A stretch of 64,000 nucleotides of DNA from CAVQJU01 sp963729215 (GTDB lineage Bacteria > Acidobacteriota > Vicinamibacteria > Vicinamibacterales > CAVVIG01): the NCBI GenBank assembly GCA_963729215.1, contig CAVSND010000009.1, positions 1 to 64,000 of the forward strand. Direction: 5' to 3'. Below are positions 27,725 through 36,926 of the stretch, in pieces. The notes below the pieces were generated by a model. That model ran no database searches. It was not told the DNA's origin and saw nothing but the letters and a program-made list of their open reading frames with translations. Both the position numbers and the translations under genes were made by a program. Every line of letters begins with the position of its first letter. Position 1 is the stretch's first letter.

Positions 27725-29236
27725 CTAGTCTTCCAGGACCCATGTGTCCTTGCTTCCTCCGCCCTGCGAGGAGTTCACGACCAATGAACCTTTCCGGAGC
27801 GCGACGCGCGTGAGGCCTCCAGGCACCACCGTCACCCGATCGCCGTAGAGGACGTAAGGACGCAGGTCCACGTGCCGGGGTTCGATGCCATGCTCCATGA
27901 AGCACGGCGCGCACGAGAGTGACAGCGTCGGCTGCGCGATGAAGTTGCGCGGGTCGGCCAGAATCTTCGCCTTGAACGCCTCGCGTTCGGCGGCCGTGCT
28001 GTGCGGGCCGATCAACATCCCGTAGCCGCCCGACTCCCCCACGGCTTTCACGACGAGCGAGTCGAGATGCTCGAGCACGTATCGCCGATGAGACGGGTTG
28101 CCGAGCAGGTACGTCTCGACGTTGGGGAGAATCGGCTCTTCGGACAGATAGAACTTGATGATCGCCGGGATGTACGCGTAGAGCGCCTTGTCGTCCGCCA
28201 GCCCCGTGCCAATCGCGTTGGCGAGCGACACGTTGCCCGCCCGATACGCGTTGAGCAACCCCGCGACACCCAGATGCGAGTCCGTCCGGAACGCGAGCGG
28301 ATCCAGGAAATCGTCGTCCACCCGCCGGTAAATCACGTCGACACGCTTGAGTCCGGCCGTCGTGCGCATATAGACGATGTTGTCGTGGACGAGCAGGTCG
28401 CGCCCTTCCACCAGCGCCACGCCCATCTCGCGCGCGAGAAACGCGTGCTCGAAGTAGGCCGAGTTGCCGACGCCTGGCGTCAGCACGACGAACGTCGGAT
28501 CGACCGCGACCGGGGGCGCCAGCGCCCGGAGGGTCGCCAGCAGGGCCTGACCGTAGTGCGAGATGGGACTGACGCGATAGCGATCGAACAATCCCGGCAG
28601 TACCCGCTTGGTGACTTCGCGGTTCGCCAGCATGTAGGAGACGCCGCTGGGCACGCGCAGGTTGTCTTCCAGCACCACAAACCGGCCGTCCTGGAGCCGA
28701 ACCAGATCGGTGCCCGCCACCGAGACGTAGATGTCGCGATGGACGTGCACGCCGCGCATTTCGCGGCGGTAGTGTTTGCAGCTCTGCACCAGGTCGCGGG
28801 GCACGACGCCTTCGGCGAGAATCCTCGCGTCGTGATAGACGTCCCTCAGGAACAGGTTGACGGCCGTCAGCCTCTGCGCCAGGCCGCGCTCCAGATCGCG
28901 CCACTCGGACGCCGTGATGATGCGCGGCACCAGATCGAACGGAAAGATCCGCTCGGTCCCCTCGTTGTCGCCGTAAACCGTGAACGTGATGCCTTGCGTG
29001 AGGAACGCCTTGTCCGCCTCCAGCTGGCGCTGGCCCAGTTCCGCCTGTGACCCGGCGCGCAATTCCTCGACCAGCGCACCACAATGGGCGCGCGGCCGGG
29101 CACTCGCCTCGAACATCTCGTCGTAATGGGCGCCGAGCTCGTAGCTCGAGAAAAGCGGACCGAGATCGGACACAAATGTCTTGTCGCGGCCGGACGGGCC
29201 GACGTTTATGTCAGAAGGCGTCGCAGGGGGCACCAT
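27725..29236 (-). CDS. circularly permuted ATP-grasp protein (DUF404/DUF407)
   Basis: 503 residues from ATG 29236 (MVPPATPSDINVG); the frame is open up to 29299. Family stretches include FTVYGDNEGTERIFPFDLVPRI, PRDLVQSC, RFVVLEDNLRVPSGVSYM, VLTPGVGNSAYFEH, VDVIYRRVDDDFLDP, NAIGTGLADDK and VVKAVGESGGYGMLIGP. Permuted ATP-grasp enzymes form amide bonds via acyl phosphates. First gene of the trio with alpha-E and transglutaminase, so it is likely a peptide ligase. Divergent from the GAF-phosphorylase gene; the 260 bases between hold no other gene. Confidence 0.93.
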   Translation of the reverse strand: MVPPATPSDINVGPSGRDKTFVSDLGPLFSSYELGAHYDEMFEASARPRAHCGALVEELRAGSQAELGQRQLEADKAFLTQGITFTVYGDNEGTERIFPFDLVPRIITASEWRDLERGLAQRLTAVNLFLRDVYHDARILAEGVVPRDLVQSCKHYRREMRGVHVHRDIYVSVAGTDLVRLQDGRFVVLEDNLRVPSGVSYMLANREVTKRVLPGLFDRYRVSPISHYGQALLATLRALAPPVAVDPTFVVLTPGVGNSAYFEHAFLAREMGVALVEGRDLLVHDNIVYMRTTAGLKRVDVIYRRVDDDFLDPLAFRTDSHLGVAGLLNAYRAGNVSLANAIGTGLADDKALYAYIPAIIKFYLSEEPILPNVETYLLGNPSHRRYVLEHLDSLVVKAVGESGGYGMLIGPHSTAAEREAFKAKILADPRNFIAQPTLSLSCAPCFMEHGIEPRHVDLRPYVLYGDRVTVVPGGLTRVALRKGSLVVNSSQGGGSKDTWVLED

Positions 29237-29497
29237 AAAAGGTCCTGAGCAAGAGATGCGCCAGCAATGCGGACACGGCCGTTCTTCAGACCGCGCCAAT
29301 TCCCCGCAATTCTATCGTGATCGCGTCTGCGCGACCCGGACTCCGCTCGACATTCATGTAAGCTTCGGAGTTTCGGACGACAACATTGCAGAATCCCGGC
29401 GGCTCTCCCGTCAACTTCCCAAGCATTTCGCGTCATTTTCCGCCAGGCACGAGGCAACGATCTTGCTGACAGCAGGGACCCTCAATCGGAGACTCTC

Positions 29498-32161
29498 GTG
29501 AACTCAGCTGACATCGTGATGGGCCATGACGGATCCACGCTGTGGACGCTCGAGGAGCTCAGCCGCCTCGCATCGCCCACGGGTAACGCGTCGGAAACGT
29601 TGACCAGTATCGTGAACCTGATTCGGCGGCGATTCGACACCGACGTCTGTTCCATCTACCTGCTCGAACCTGACCGCGCCAACCTCGTGCTCGCCGCGAC
29701 GATCGGGCTAAGACCCGAAAGCGTGGGACGTGTGCGCATGCGTCTCAGCGAAGGCCTGGCGGGCCTCGTGGCTCAACAGTTGCGGCCTCAGTTCGTGGCC
29801 GACGCGACCACGCATCCGCGCTTCAAGTACTTCCGGGAGGCCGGCGAAGATCCCTATCGCTCCTTCCTCGGTGCTCCCATCATCGACCGCGGCCTGCTTC
29901 AAGGCGTGCTGGTCGTGCAGACCGCGGATACCCGCATCTTCACACCGGACGACGTGCGGATGCTGGTGGCGGCCGGAGCGCAGCTCGCCCCGCTCGTCGG
30001 CGAAGCGCGGACGCTCGGCCAGTTCGTGGCGCCCGCCCATCAGCGCCTGAGCACCATCGCCCAGAACCTCTGGTGGAGCTGGGATCCGGACACGACGGCG
30101 CTGTTCCGCGAGCTCGATCCCGTCATCTGGCGCGCGGTGGGCAACAACCCGGTGGCGCTGCTCCAGCAAATGAGCATCGACAAGCTCGAGGAGCGGGCGT
30201 CTGAGCTCGCGCTGCATAGCCGGATCAACTACGCGTATCGTCGAATGCAGGAGTACCTCCACTCCCGCCACACGTGGGGCGCGCGTCACGCAGGCGTGCT
30301 CTGGGCCAGGCCCGTCGCCTATTTCTCGGCGGAGTTCGGCCTTCACGAATCGCTCCCGATCTACTCGGGCGGCCTCGGCATCCTGGCGGGCGACCATATC
30401 AAGAGCGCGTCGGATCTGAACGTGCCTCTGGTGGGCGTCGGCCTCTATTACGACCAGGGATACTTCCGTCAGCGGCTCGATCGCGACGGCTGGCAGCACG
30501 AAGAATACATCGCCCTCGATCACCAGCAGCTGCCGATCCGGCCGGCGCTTGGCGACGATGACACGCCGGTCGTCGTGTCCATCGACACGCGGACCGGCAC
30601 GATCAAGGCGCGCGTCTGGGAAGTCTCGGTCGGCCGCAATCGCCTGCTGCTCCTCGATTCGAACGTGGACGGCAACCAGCCCGAAGACCGGCAGCTGACT
30701 TCCAGGCTGTACGGCGGGGACCAGCGCGTCCGCATCCGGCAGGAACTCCTGCTCGGCGTCGGCGGGATGCGGGCGCTCGGAGCGATGGGCATCGCGCCGG
30801 GCGTGCTGCACCTCAACGAAGGGCACAGCGCGTTTGCCGCGCTCGAACTGGTCCGCCAGCGGATGGACGTCGAAGGCATCGACGCGTGGGAGGCGCTGCG
30901 GCGCGTGGCCGCGCAAATCGTCTTCACCACGCACACGCCTGTTCCGGCCGGCCACGATCGCTTCCCCGAGCATCTTGTCGACGAGCATCTCGGGCCCCTG
31001 GCCGACGCGCTCGCCCTTGCGCGTCACGAACTGATGGGGCTCGGGCGCGTGAACCCGTCGGATGGCGGCGAGGAATTCTGCATGACGGTACTGGCGCTCA
31101 AGGCCAGCCACCGCGCCAATGCTGTCTCCTCGCTTCATGCGCACGTCTCGCGGGCCATGTGGACGTCGCTCTACCCGGGCTGCACTGAAGACCGCGTGCC
31201 GATCGGGCACATCACGAACGGCGTGCATCCGCCCACATGGATCGCTCCTCAGATGCGCCAGGTCTACGACCGCCACCTCGGGTCCGACTGGACGCAGCGC
31301 GCCGGACACGCGGCGGTCTGGGAGAAGGTCGAAGCCATCGACGATGGCGAACTGTGGGAGACGCACCAGACGCTCAAGGTTCAGCTGATCGACGTCGTGC
31401 GCCGGCGTGCGGAGCGCCAGGCGGAGCGGCGCGGCGATCCGCCCGAGTTCGTCGCGCAGCTGCATCGCGCCCTGAGCCTCGACGCGCTCACGATCGGATT
31501 CGCGCGGCGCTTCGCCACCTACAAACGAGCAAACCTCCTGCTGCAGGACATGGAAGCGATCGCCACGCTCGTCAACAACCCTCAGATGCCGATTCAGTTC
31601 GTCTTCGCGGGCAAATCGCATCCTCTCGATCGGCCGGGCAAGGAAGTCCTGCAGCAAATCGCGCGACTGATGCACGATCCGCGGTTCGCCGGCAAGATCG
31701 TGTTCATCGAGGACTACGACATCAACGTCGGGCGCCATCTCGTGCAGGGCGTCGACGTGTGGCTGAACAATCCCCGGCGCCCGCTCGAGGCCTGCGGAAC
31801 GAGCGGCCAGAAATGCGTCCTGAACGGCGGTTTGAACCTGTCCGTCCTCGACGGCTGGTGGGCCGAGGCGTACGACGGGCTCAACGGATTCGCCATCGGC
31901 GGAGGCGAGACGCACTCGGCGACCGACATGCACGACCTGCGTGACGGGCAGTCGTTGCTGCGGGTTCTGCGCGACGAGGTGATCCCGCTATATTACGAAC
32001 GCGACAGGGACGGACTTCCGCGCGAATGGATCGCCCGCATCAAGCGGGGCATCCGAACCCTGGGTTGGCGGTTCAGCGCCGATCGAATGGTGATGGATTA
32101 CGTCCGGCATTCTTACATCCCGGCGGCCGGGGGGACGAGCAGCGAGGCGCGGCACTTCTAG
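29498..32161 (+). CDS. glgP: alpha-glucan phosphorylase with N-terminal GAF domain
   Basis: 887 residues; GTG 29498 follows CGGAGACTCTC. Residues about 15-170 form a GAF domain of the PtsP/NifA kind (TSIVNLIRRRFDTDVCSIYLL in two parts, MRLSEGLAGLVAQQ, SFLGAPIIDRGLLQGVLVVQ). A DUF3417-type segment follows (TIAQNLWWSWDPDTTALFRELD), then the phosphorylase body (AYFSAEFGLHESLPIYSGGLG, HLNEGHSAFAALELVR, TTHTPVPAGHDRF, GHITNGVHPPTWI, GFARRFATYKRANLL). The PLP-lysine region is GTSGQKCVLNGGLNLSVLDG. It releases glucose-1-phosphate from glycogen or maltodextrin. The fused GAF suggests allosteric or signal control not usual for GlgP. Confidence 0.92.
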   Translation: MNSADIVMGHDGSTLWTLEELSRLASPTGNASETLTSIVNLIRRRFDTDVCSIYLLEPDRANLVLAATIGLRPESVGRVRMRLSEGLAGLVAQQLRPQFVADATTHPRFKYFREAGEDPYRSFLGAPIIDRGLLQGVLVVQTADTRIFTPDDVRMLVAAGAQLAPLVGEARTLGQFVAPAHQRLSTIAQNLWWSWDPDTTALFRELDPVIWRAVGNNPVALLQQMSIDKLEERASELALHSRINYAYRRMQEYLHSRHTWGARHAGVLWARPVAYFSAEFGLHESLPIYSGGLGILAGDHIKSASDLNVPLVGVGLYYDQGYFRQRLDRDGWQHEEYIALDHQQLPIRPALGDDDTPVVVSIDTRTGTIKARVWEVSVGRNRLLLLDSNVDGNQPEDRQLTSRLYGGDQRVRIRQELLLGVGGMRALGAMGIAPGVLHLNEGHSAFAALELVRQRMDVEGIDAWEALRRVAAQIVFTTHTPVPAGHDRFPEHLVDEHLGPLADALALARHELMGLGRVNPSDGGEEFCMTVLALKASHRANAVSSLHAHVSRAMWTSLYPGCTEDRVPIGHITNGVHPPTWIAPQMRQVYDRHLGSDWTQRAGHAAVWEKVEAIDDGELWETHQTLKVQLIDVVRRRAERQAERRGDPPEFVAQLHRALSLDALTIGFARRFATYKRANLLLQDMEAIATLVNNPQMPIQFVFAGKSHPLDRPGKEVLQQIARLMHDPRFAGKIVFIEDYDINVGRHLVQGVDVWLNNPRRPLEACGTSGQKCVLNGGLNLSVLDGWWAEAYDGLNGFAIGGGETHSATDMHDLRDGQSLLRVLRDEVIPLYYERDRDGLPREWIARIKRGIRTLGWRFSADRMVMDYVRHSYIPAAGGTSSEARHF

Positions 32162-32220
32162 CTGCCAACGGACGTCTCGCCCGGCGCATTCATTGCACGC
32201 TAGTCTCCAGTCGAGGCCCG

Positions 32221-32242
32221 ATTGAGCAACCGATTGCTCAAT
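32221..32242. terminator. perfect 9-base inverted repeat after glgP
   Basis: ATTGAGCAA and TTGCTCAAT flank CCGA, 60 bases after the glgP stop. The stem is A/T-rich and has no U-run, so it could instead be the end of a lost mobile element next to the broken methyltransferase. Confidence 0.4.
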
Positions 32243-32283
32243 GATGGAAATGTCTGGCCAAAAGTGGAGTCCGGCCGTGATGT

Positions 32284-32697
32284 GAGGTCCTGTCGTTCCT
32301 CCGCGAATGCCGCCGCGTGCTCAGGCTGGGCGGTGTGTTCGACATCGTCGTCCCCGACGCCGAGTGCATCGTCGTGGAATATGCCCGGCGCCGCGAACAT
32401 CCCTTCCCCTTTCCGCAGTGGTGGGGACCGAAATGGTGCGACACGCCGATGCACGTGGTGAACTATGTGTTCCGGCAAGGCCGCGAGCACAAATACGCCT
32501 ACGACGAAGAGACGCTCCGGGCCGTGTTGCTCGCCGCCGGATTCGAAGACGTCAGACGGCGGCCTTTCAACCAGGCGACGGATGCAGAGAACCACGTCAT
32601 CGGCTCGCTCTGCATGCTCGCGCGCAAGCCTTTACAACCTTCCCGGGTCGACGACGCCCGCGTACCTGAAGGGCCCGAACTAGCTTCGGCAGCCTGA
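32284..32697 (+). pseudogene. C-terminal remnant of a class I SAM methyltransferase
   Basis: About 137 codons: EVLSFLRECRRVLRLGGVFDIVVPD is the beta-4/beta-5 part of a type-11 methyltransferase (the loop after motif III), followed by NYVFRQGREHKYAYDEETL and LLAAGFEDVRRRPF. The N-terminal SAM-binding half is absent, and an in-frame stop lies directly upstream. A shorter protein could start at GTG 32314 or ATG 32317, but it would have no cofactor site. This is most likely a truncated gene. Confidence 0.65.
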
Positions 32698-32817
32698 GCG
32701 AGGGCCGTCGTAGCTGCGTAGGACGCCGCAAGCACCGCCTCAACCGGGCCTCCCCCGATTGAGGGGCGGATGCCCTGATTCGTGTACGCCGCCGGCGTTC
32801 GTTGCTACCATATGGGG

Positions 32818-33225
32818 ATGGCCCTCGACGAACGCGCGTTTTTCACCGACAAGCCGGAAACACGGCCCGGACGGCATCAATGTCCCAAGTGCCGCCGCAC
32901 GGGCGAATACAGCATTCGCTGGGTCCGCCGTTCCAAGAAAGACCGGCTGCCTTCAGGCGCCGGCGAAGAGGACCGGGCCAAGTTCGCGAAACTGCGGGAC
33001 TATCTGCTTCGCCTGGACGACGAGGTGACGTGCAAGACCTGCGGCAAGAAGTTCGAGATCCCCTCGCAGCACTCCCTGGTGTTCGTCGACCAACTGGCGG
33101 GCCTGCCGAACGAAGAGGAGCTCGAGCGCGAGATCAGCCTCGCATCTGGCGAACCGGAACCCGCGCCCGAGAGCAAGCCGGCCCTGCCCTCCCGCTTCAC
33201 GCGCAAATCGACCGGATGGAAATAG
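32818..33225 (+). CDS. zinc-ribbon-containing hypothetical protein
   Basis: 135 residues from ATG 32818 (MALDERAFFTDKPETRPGRH). Two Cys pairs, CPKC near residue 22 and CKTC near residue 70, can form a zinc ribbon. A charged middle region (RRSKKDRLPSGAGEEDRAKF) and a Pro/Glu-rich tail (EPEPAPESKPALPSRF) complete it. No named family is recognised. It stands alone between the methyltransferase remnant and the second MetE-like gene. It may bind nucleic acid or a protein partner. Confidence 0.6.
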   Translation: MALDERAFFTDKPETRPGRHQCPKCRRTGEYSIRWVRRSKKDRLPSGAGEEDRAKFAKLRDYLLRLDDEVTCKTCGKKFEIPSQHSLVFVDQLAGLPNEEELEREISLASGEPEPAPESKPALPSRFTRKSTGWK

Positions 33226-33337
33226 GGCGTCTGGCGCTTATGAAGTGCGCGTTTTGCGTCGGACGCCGCACGCTGGACTGACCCGCAAGCCTCCGCCCGC
33301 CCCTATAGATTCCGCAAGTCCGGTGATAGGATCGTTA

Positions 33338-33359
33338 GTCGCGCTTCAACTCGCGCGAC
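33338..33359 (+). promoter_or_regulatory. leader hairpin before the second MetE-like gene
   Basis: GTCGCGC and GCGCGAC pair around an 8-base loop, ending 19 bases before ATG 33379; GAGGAG lies between hairpin and start. It might be a translational control element. It is too short for a SAM or cobalamin riboswitch and no such consensus was seen. Confidence 0.25.
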
Positions 33360-33378
33360 CGACCGAGGAGACTGATTC

Positions 33379-34560
33379 ATGTTGAAAGCGACTGCCGGGC
33401 TTGTGCTGCCGACGACGATTACGGGGTCGTTGCCCCGTCCCAGCTGGTATACGGAAAACCTGGGGTTGAAGTCGTTTCTGGACGCGATGGTGATCAGCCG
33501 GTTCCGCGAGCAATACGTGGATGCGTTGTCGGTGTATCTGCGCGAGCAGGAAGTGGCGGGGCTCGACATCGTGACGGATGGCGACTGCCGGTTCGATCAG
33601 GACGTGGGCGGCCAGAGCTGGACGAGTTATCCGCCGCATCACATGAGCGGGTTTGACGCGACGCATCCGAAGCTGGCGAAGGTGGGGGCGGGCGGGATCG
33701 GGTTTCCGCGCGGGCACATCCTGCACGATTATCTCGAAGCGCGGGTGATGCCGAAGATCGTGGGGCCGCTCGGGCCCGGCGAGATGCAGTATGCGGAGAT
33801 CTGGAAGGCGGCGCAGCGGCTGAGCGCCAAGCCGGTGAAGTTCGGGACGGTGACGCCGGAGCTGGTGGCGTTTGCGGTGCAGGACGAGCACTACAAAGAC
33901 CTGCCGTCGCGCATCATGGCGATGAGCGACGCGTTCAACCAGGAGCTGCACGACCTGGCGGATGCGGGGTGTCCGATCATCCAGATGGAAGAGCCGCAGA
34001 TTCACCTGTTGGCGGCGCGGGGCTACAAGGACCCGGTGATCAATCCCGAGTTCATGCTCAAGGTGTTCAACAACACGGTGAAGGGGCTGCGGGCGAAGAC
34101 CGAGGTGTGGTGCCACACGTGCTGGGGCAACCCGTCGCAGCAGCGGATGTTTGCGAAGGTGCAGTCGTACAAGCCGGCGCTCGAGCTGTTGAACCAGGTG
34201 GACGCCGATGTGATCACGTTCGAGATGAAGAGCAGCAACTGCGCGGATCTCGAGGATGTCGGGAAGCACATCACGCACATGAAGGTGGGGATTGGCGCGA
34301 TCGATCACCACACGCTGCAGGTGGAATCGCCCGAGGAAGTGGCGGATCTGGTGAAGCAGGCGCTGCAGGTGATTCCGAAGGAACGGCTGATCCTGTCGTC
34401 GGACTGCGGGATGGGCCGCGAAGGGATGAGCCGGCGGCATGCGTTCTACAAGATGGTGGCGCTGGTGCAGGGCGTGAACCTGGTGAAACAGGAGCTCGGC
34501 CTGCCGATGACGCCGAGCCCGGCCGCCGATCCGAAGCTCTCGCTGATTCGGACCGCGTAG
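33379..34560 (+). CDS. cobalamin-independent methionine synthase II family protein
   Basis: 393 residues, MetE C-terminal barrel family, but of a different subgroup from the gene at 23014. Motifs are LPTTITGSLPRPSWY, GLDIVTDGDCRFDQDVGG and QMEEPQIHL. Zinc ligands are in WCHTCWGNP (His, Cys), ITFEMKSSN (Glu) and ILSSDCGMGREGMSRR (Cys). Such proteins often act in C1 or demethylation metabolism rather than in methionine synthesis. A GAGGAG site lies 8 bases upstream. Codon use is unusual for the window: codons ending in G (GCG, GTG, CTG) dominate. A Gfo/Idh gene and an EboE-like gene follow on the same strand. Confidence 0.85.
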   Translation: MLKATAGLVLPTTITGSLPRPSWYTENLGLKSFLDAMVISRFREQYVDALSVYLREQEVAGLDIVTDGDCRFDQDVGGQSWTSYPPHHMSGFDATHPKLAKVGAGGIGFPRGHILHDYLEARVMPKIVGPLGPGEMQYAEIWKAAQRLSAKPVKFGTVTPELVAFAVQDEHYKDLPSRIMAMSDAFNQELHDLADAGCPIIQMEEPQIHLLAARGYKDPVINPEFMLKVFNNTVKGLRAKTEVWCHTCWGNPSQQRMFAKVQSYKPALELLNQVDADVITFEMKSSNCADLEDVGKHITHMKVGIGAIDHHTLQVESPEEVADLVKQALQVIPKERLILSSDCGMGREGMSRRHAFYKMVALVQGVNLVKQELGLPMTPSPAADPKLSLIRTA

Positions 34561-34630
34561 AGGGTAGAGGCTAGAGGTCGGGCGTACGGTGGCGTCGGGG
34601 CCCGCCGCCAGTGGAGATAAAGTCAACGCT

Positions 34631-35654
34631 ATGCTGAACGCGGCGATGGTGGGGCTGGGCTGGTGGGGGAAGACGCTGGTCGAGTCGGTGCAGGGGACCA
34701 GCGGGGACATCCGATTTGTCGCGGGCGTGGCGCGGACGCCGACGCCGGAGCTGACGGCGTTTGCGCAGGCGCAGGGGTTCACGCTCCACGGCACCTACGA
34801 GCAGGCCCTGGCCGATCCGGCGGTGCAGGCGGTCGTGCTGGCGACGCCGCATTCGCTGCACAGTCCGCAAGTCATCGCGGCGGCGAAGGCCGGGAAGCAC
34901 GTCTTCTGCGAGAAACCGTTCGCGTTGACCAAGGCCGACGCGGAGGCCGCGGTCGCCGCGACGCAGCAGGCCCACGTCACGCTGGGCCTCGGCTACAACC
35001 GGCGGTTCCATCCCGAGATGACGAAGCTGCGGGAGCAGATTCGCAGCGGCGACCTGGGCACGATCCTGCACGTCGAAGCGACGATGACGTTTCCCAACGG
35101 GCTGTTTCTGAAGCCGGACGCGTGGCGGGCGGCCAAGGACGAGACGCCCTGCGGCGCGTTGACGCCGATGGGCGTGCACGCGATCGACGGCATGATCGAT
35201 TTGTGCGGCCCGATCGCGCAGGTCTATTGCCAGAGTTTCCGGCGGGTGGTCGCAGGTGGACAGCGACGATACGACGTCGATGCTGTTCCGGATGCGGGAC
35301 GGGATGTCGGGGTACCTCGGCACGATGACGGCGACGGGCCCGGGCTTCAGTTTCCAGGTGTTCGGGTCGAAGGGGTCGGTGCGGCTCGAAGGCATGACGC
35401 ACGTGGCCGGGGCCTCGTCCGAGGAACGCCGGACGCGGCTGTTCGGGACGTGCAAGTTTCAACCGATCAAGGGCGACGCGGTGGTCTGGGAAGCCGCCCG
35501 CCTCGACGTGACGCGCGCCTGCCTGGACGCCTTCGCCCAGGCGGCGACGGGCGGCGCGCCCTTTCCCATTCCCCTCGACCAGATGATTCACGGCGCGGCC
35601 GTGACCGAAGCGGTCGTTCGATCGGCCGCCTCGGGACAGGTAGAAAAGGTGTAG
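34631..35654 (+). CDS. Gfo/Idh/MocA family oxidoreductase, one frameshift
   Basis: About 340 residues from ATG 34631 (MLNAAMVGLGWWGKTLVESV). The N-terminal Rossmann fold has VGLGWWG and AGKHVFCEKPFALT (the conserved EKP). The C-terminal part has NRRFHPEM, ATMTFPNGLFL and GVHAIDGMIDLCGP. A single-base frame change near 35,245 joins QSFRRVV to VDSDDTTSMLFRMRDG, and the protein ends ASGQVEKV. Likely an NAD(P)-dependent dehydrogenase for a sugar or cyclitol; substrate unknown. Ends two bases before the EboE-like start. Confidence 0.85.
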
Positions 35655-35655
35655 C

Positions 35656-36852
35656 GTGGATCTCGGCAACGGTCTCGGTCATCTCACGTATTCGACGCTC
35701 GTGCATCCAGCGGACGACTGGGCGCAGCTGTGGGAATCCCTGCAAACGTATCTCCCGCAGGTCAAGAAACGCATTTCCCCGAATCAGCCCTTTGGCGTCT
35801 GCATCCGTCTCTCGGCGCCGACCGCCGCGGAGCTCTCGAGCAAGACTGCCGAACGCGCCAAGCTGAAGGCGTTCCTGAAGGATCAAGACCTGTACGTCTA
35901 CACGGCCAATGCCTTTGTGTATGGCGTGTTCAAGAACACCCGGATCAAGGAACAGGTGTACGAGCCGGACTGGCGGACTAACGAGCGGCGCGACTACACG
36001 AAACAGGTGGCCGACATCATGGCGGACATCTGCCCCCGCGAGGTCAGCCCGTCGATTCAGACGGCTCCGCTCGGCTTCAAGCCAAGGGTCACCGGCCCAG
36101 ACGTCGTCGACGCGTTTACGGAGAACGTCCTGCAGGTCTGCGCGCACCTGGTGCAGATCGAGCAGCGGACCGGCACCCTGCTCACGCTTGGTCTCGAGCC
36201 AGAGCCCCGGTGCCACCTGGAGACGACCGACGAGACGATCGCCTACTTCCAGGAGCACCTCTATACCGGCAAGGCGGCGGCGCGCCTGAGCAAGCTGGCG
36301 AACGTCCCGATGGACACCGCGATCGCGGCGCTGCGCCGCCATCTGGGCGTGACGTTCGACATCGGCCACCAGGCGGTCGGTTTCGAAGACATCCCGCTGT
36401 CGCTCCAGAAGCTGGTCGACGCGGGGATCCCGATCGTGAAGCTGCAGGAAGCCGCGTCGATGTATATCGGCGAAGTCACCGACGAAAAGGTCGAGGCGCT
36501 GAAGCACTTCGCCAAGACCGTCTATCTCTCGCAGACGGTCGAGTGCCGAGGGGATCACCTCGAGCACTTCATGAACCTCGAAGACGCGTTTGCCGGCTGG
36601 GACAAAGACAAAACGCCGCGGCAATGGCGTTCGCACTTCCACGTGCCGGTGTTCCTCACGGACCTCGGGCCGATGAAGTCCACGCAGTTTGCGCTCGAAC
36701 AGGCGCTGGCGATGCACAAGCGGACGCCGCTCAGCCGCCACCTCGAAATCGAAACCTACACCTGGGATGTGCTCCCCGATCACCTCAAGACCGGCGACAT
36801 CGTCGAATACGTCTGCCGCGAACTCGAGTGGGTGAAGGGCCAGCTGGCGTAG
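35656..36852 (+). CDS. EboE-like TIM-barrel protein (metabolite traffic family)
   Basis: 398 residues; GTG 35656. GHLTYSTLVHPADDW, QPFGVCIRLSAPTAAEL, LYVYTANAFVYGVFKNTRIK and VYEPDWRTNERRDYT are typical of EboE, a sugar-isomerase-like TIM barrel of the ebo operon, which in other bacteria and algae helps move secondary-metabolite precursors to the periplasm. The metal-binding barrel residues (LGLEPEPRCHLET, FDIGHQAVGFED, ETYTWDVLP) are visible. None of eboA-D or eboF is present here; instead it is coupled to a Gfo/Idh and a MetE-like gene. Confidence 0.72.
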   Translation: MDLGNGLGHLTYSTLVHPADDWAQLWESLQTYLPQVKKRISPNQPFGVCIRLSAPTAAELSSKTAERAKLKAFLKDQDLYVYTANAFVYGVFKNTRIKEQVYEPDWRTNERRDYTKQVADIMADICPREVSPSIQTAPLGFKPRVTGPDVVDAFTENVLQVCAHLVQIEQRTGTLLTLGLEPEPRCHLETTDETIAYFQEHLYTGKAAARLSKLANVPMDTAIAALRRHLGVTFDIGHQAVGFEDIPLSLQKLVDAGIPIVKLQEAASMYIGEVTDEKVEALKHFAKTVYLSQTVECRGDHLEHFMNLEDAFAGWDKDKTPRQWRSHFHVPVFLTDLGPMKSTQFALEQALAMHKRTPLSRHLEIETYTWDVLPDHLKTGDIVEYVCRELEWVKGQLA

Positions 36853-36870
36853 AGCGTTTGGCATAATGCC

Positions 36871-36926
36871 GTAGCGGCCGGCTTCAGCCGGCCGCAAGCG
36901 AACGTCCGCCCGAAGGCGGACGCTAC
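36871..36926. repeat. REP-like palindromic element, copy A
   Basis: A 56-base element bounded by GTAGCG and CGCTAC. Inside are two hairpins, GCCGGC-TTCA-GCCGGC and GTCCGCC-CGAA-GGCGGAC. It fills the space between the convergent EboE-like and acyltransferase genes and overlaps the last four bases of the latter. Its reverse complement is nearly repeated at 41680-41733. Confidence 0.8.

Noticed and set aside
31000..31940. Plus- and minus-strand shadow ORFs within glgP
   Set aside because: Phosphorylase motifs in the main frame are continuous; shadows show Arg/Ala-rich composition.
33226..33378. Search for a SAM or cobalamin riboswitch before the MetE-like gene
   Set aside because: Only a 7-base hairpin is present in 150 bases; no conserved riboswitch core was found.
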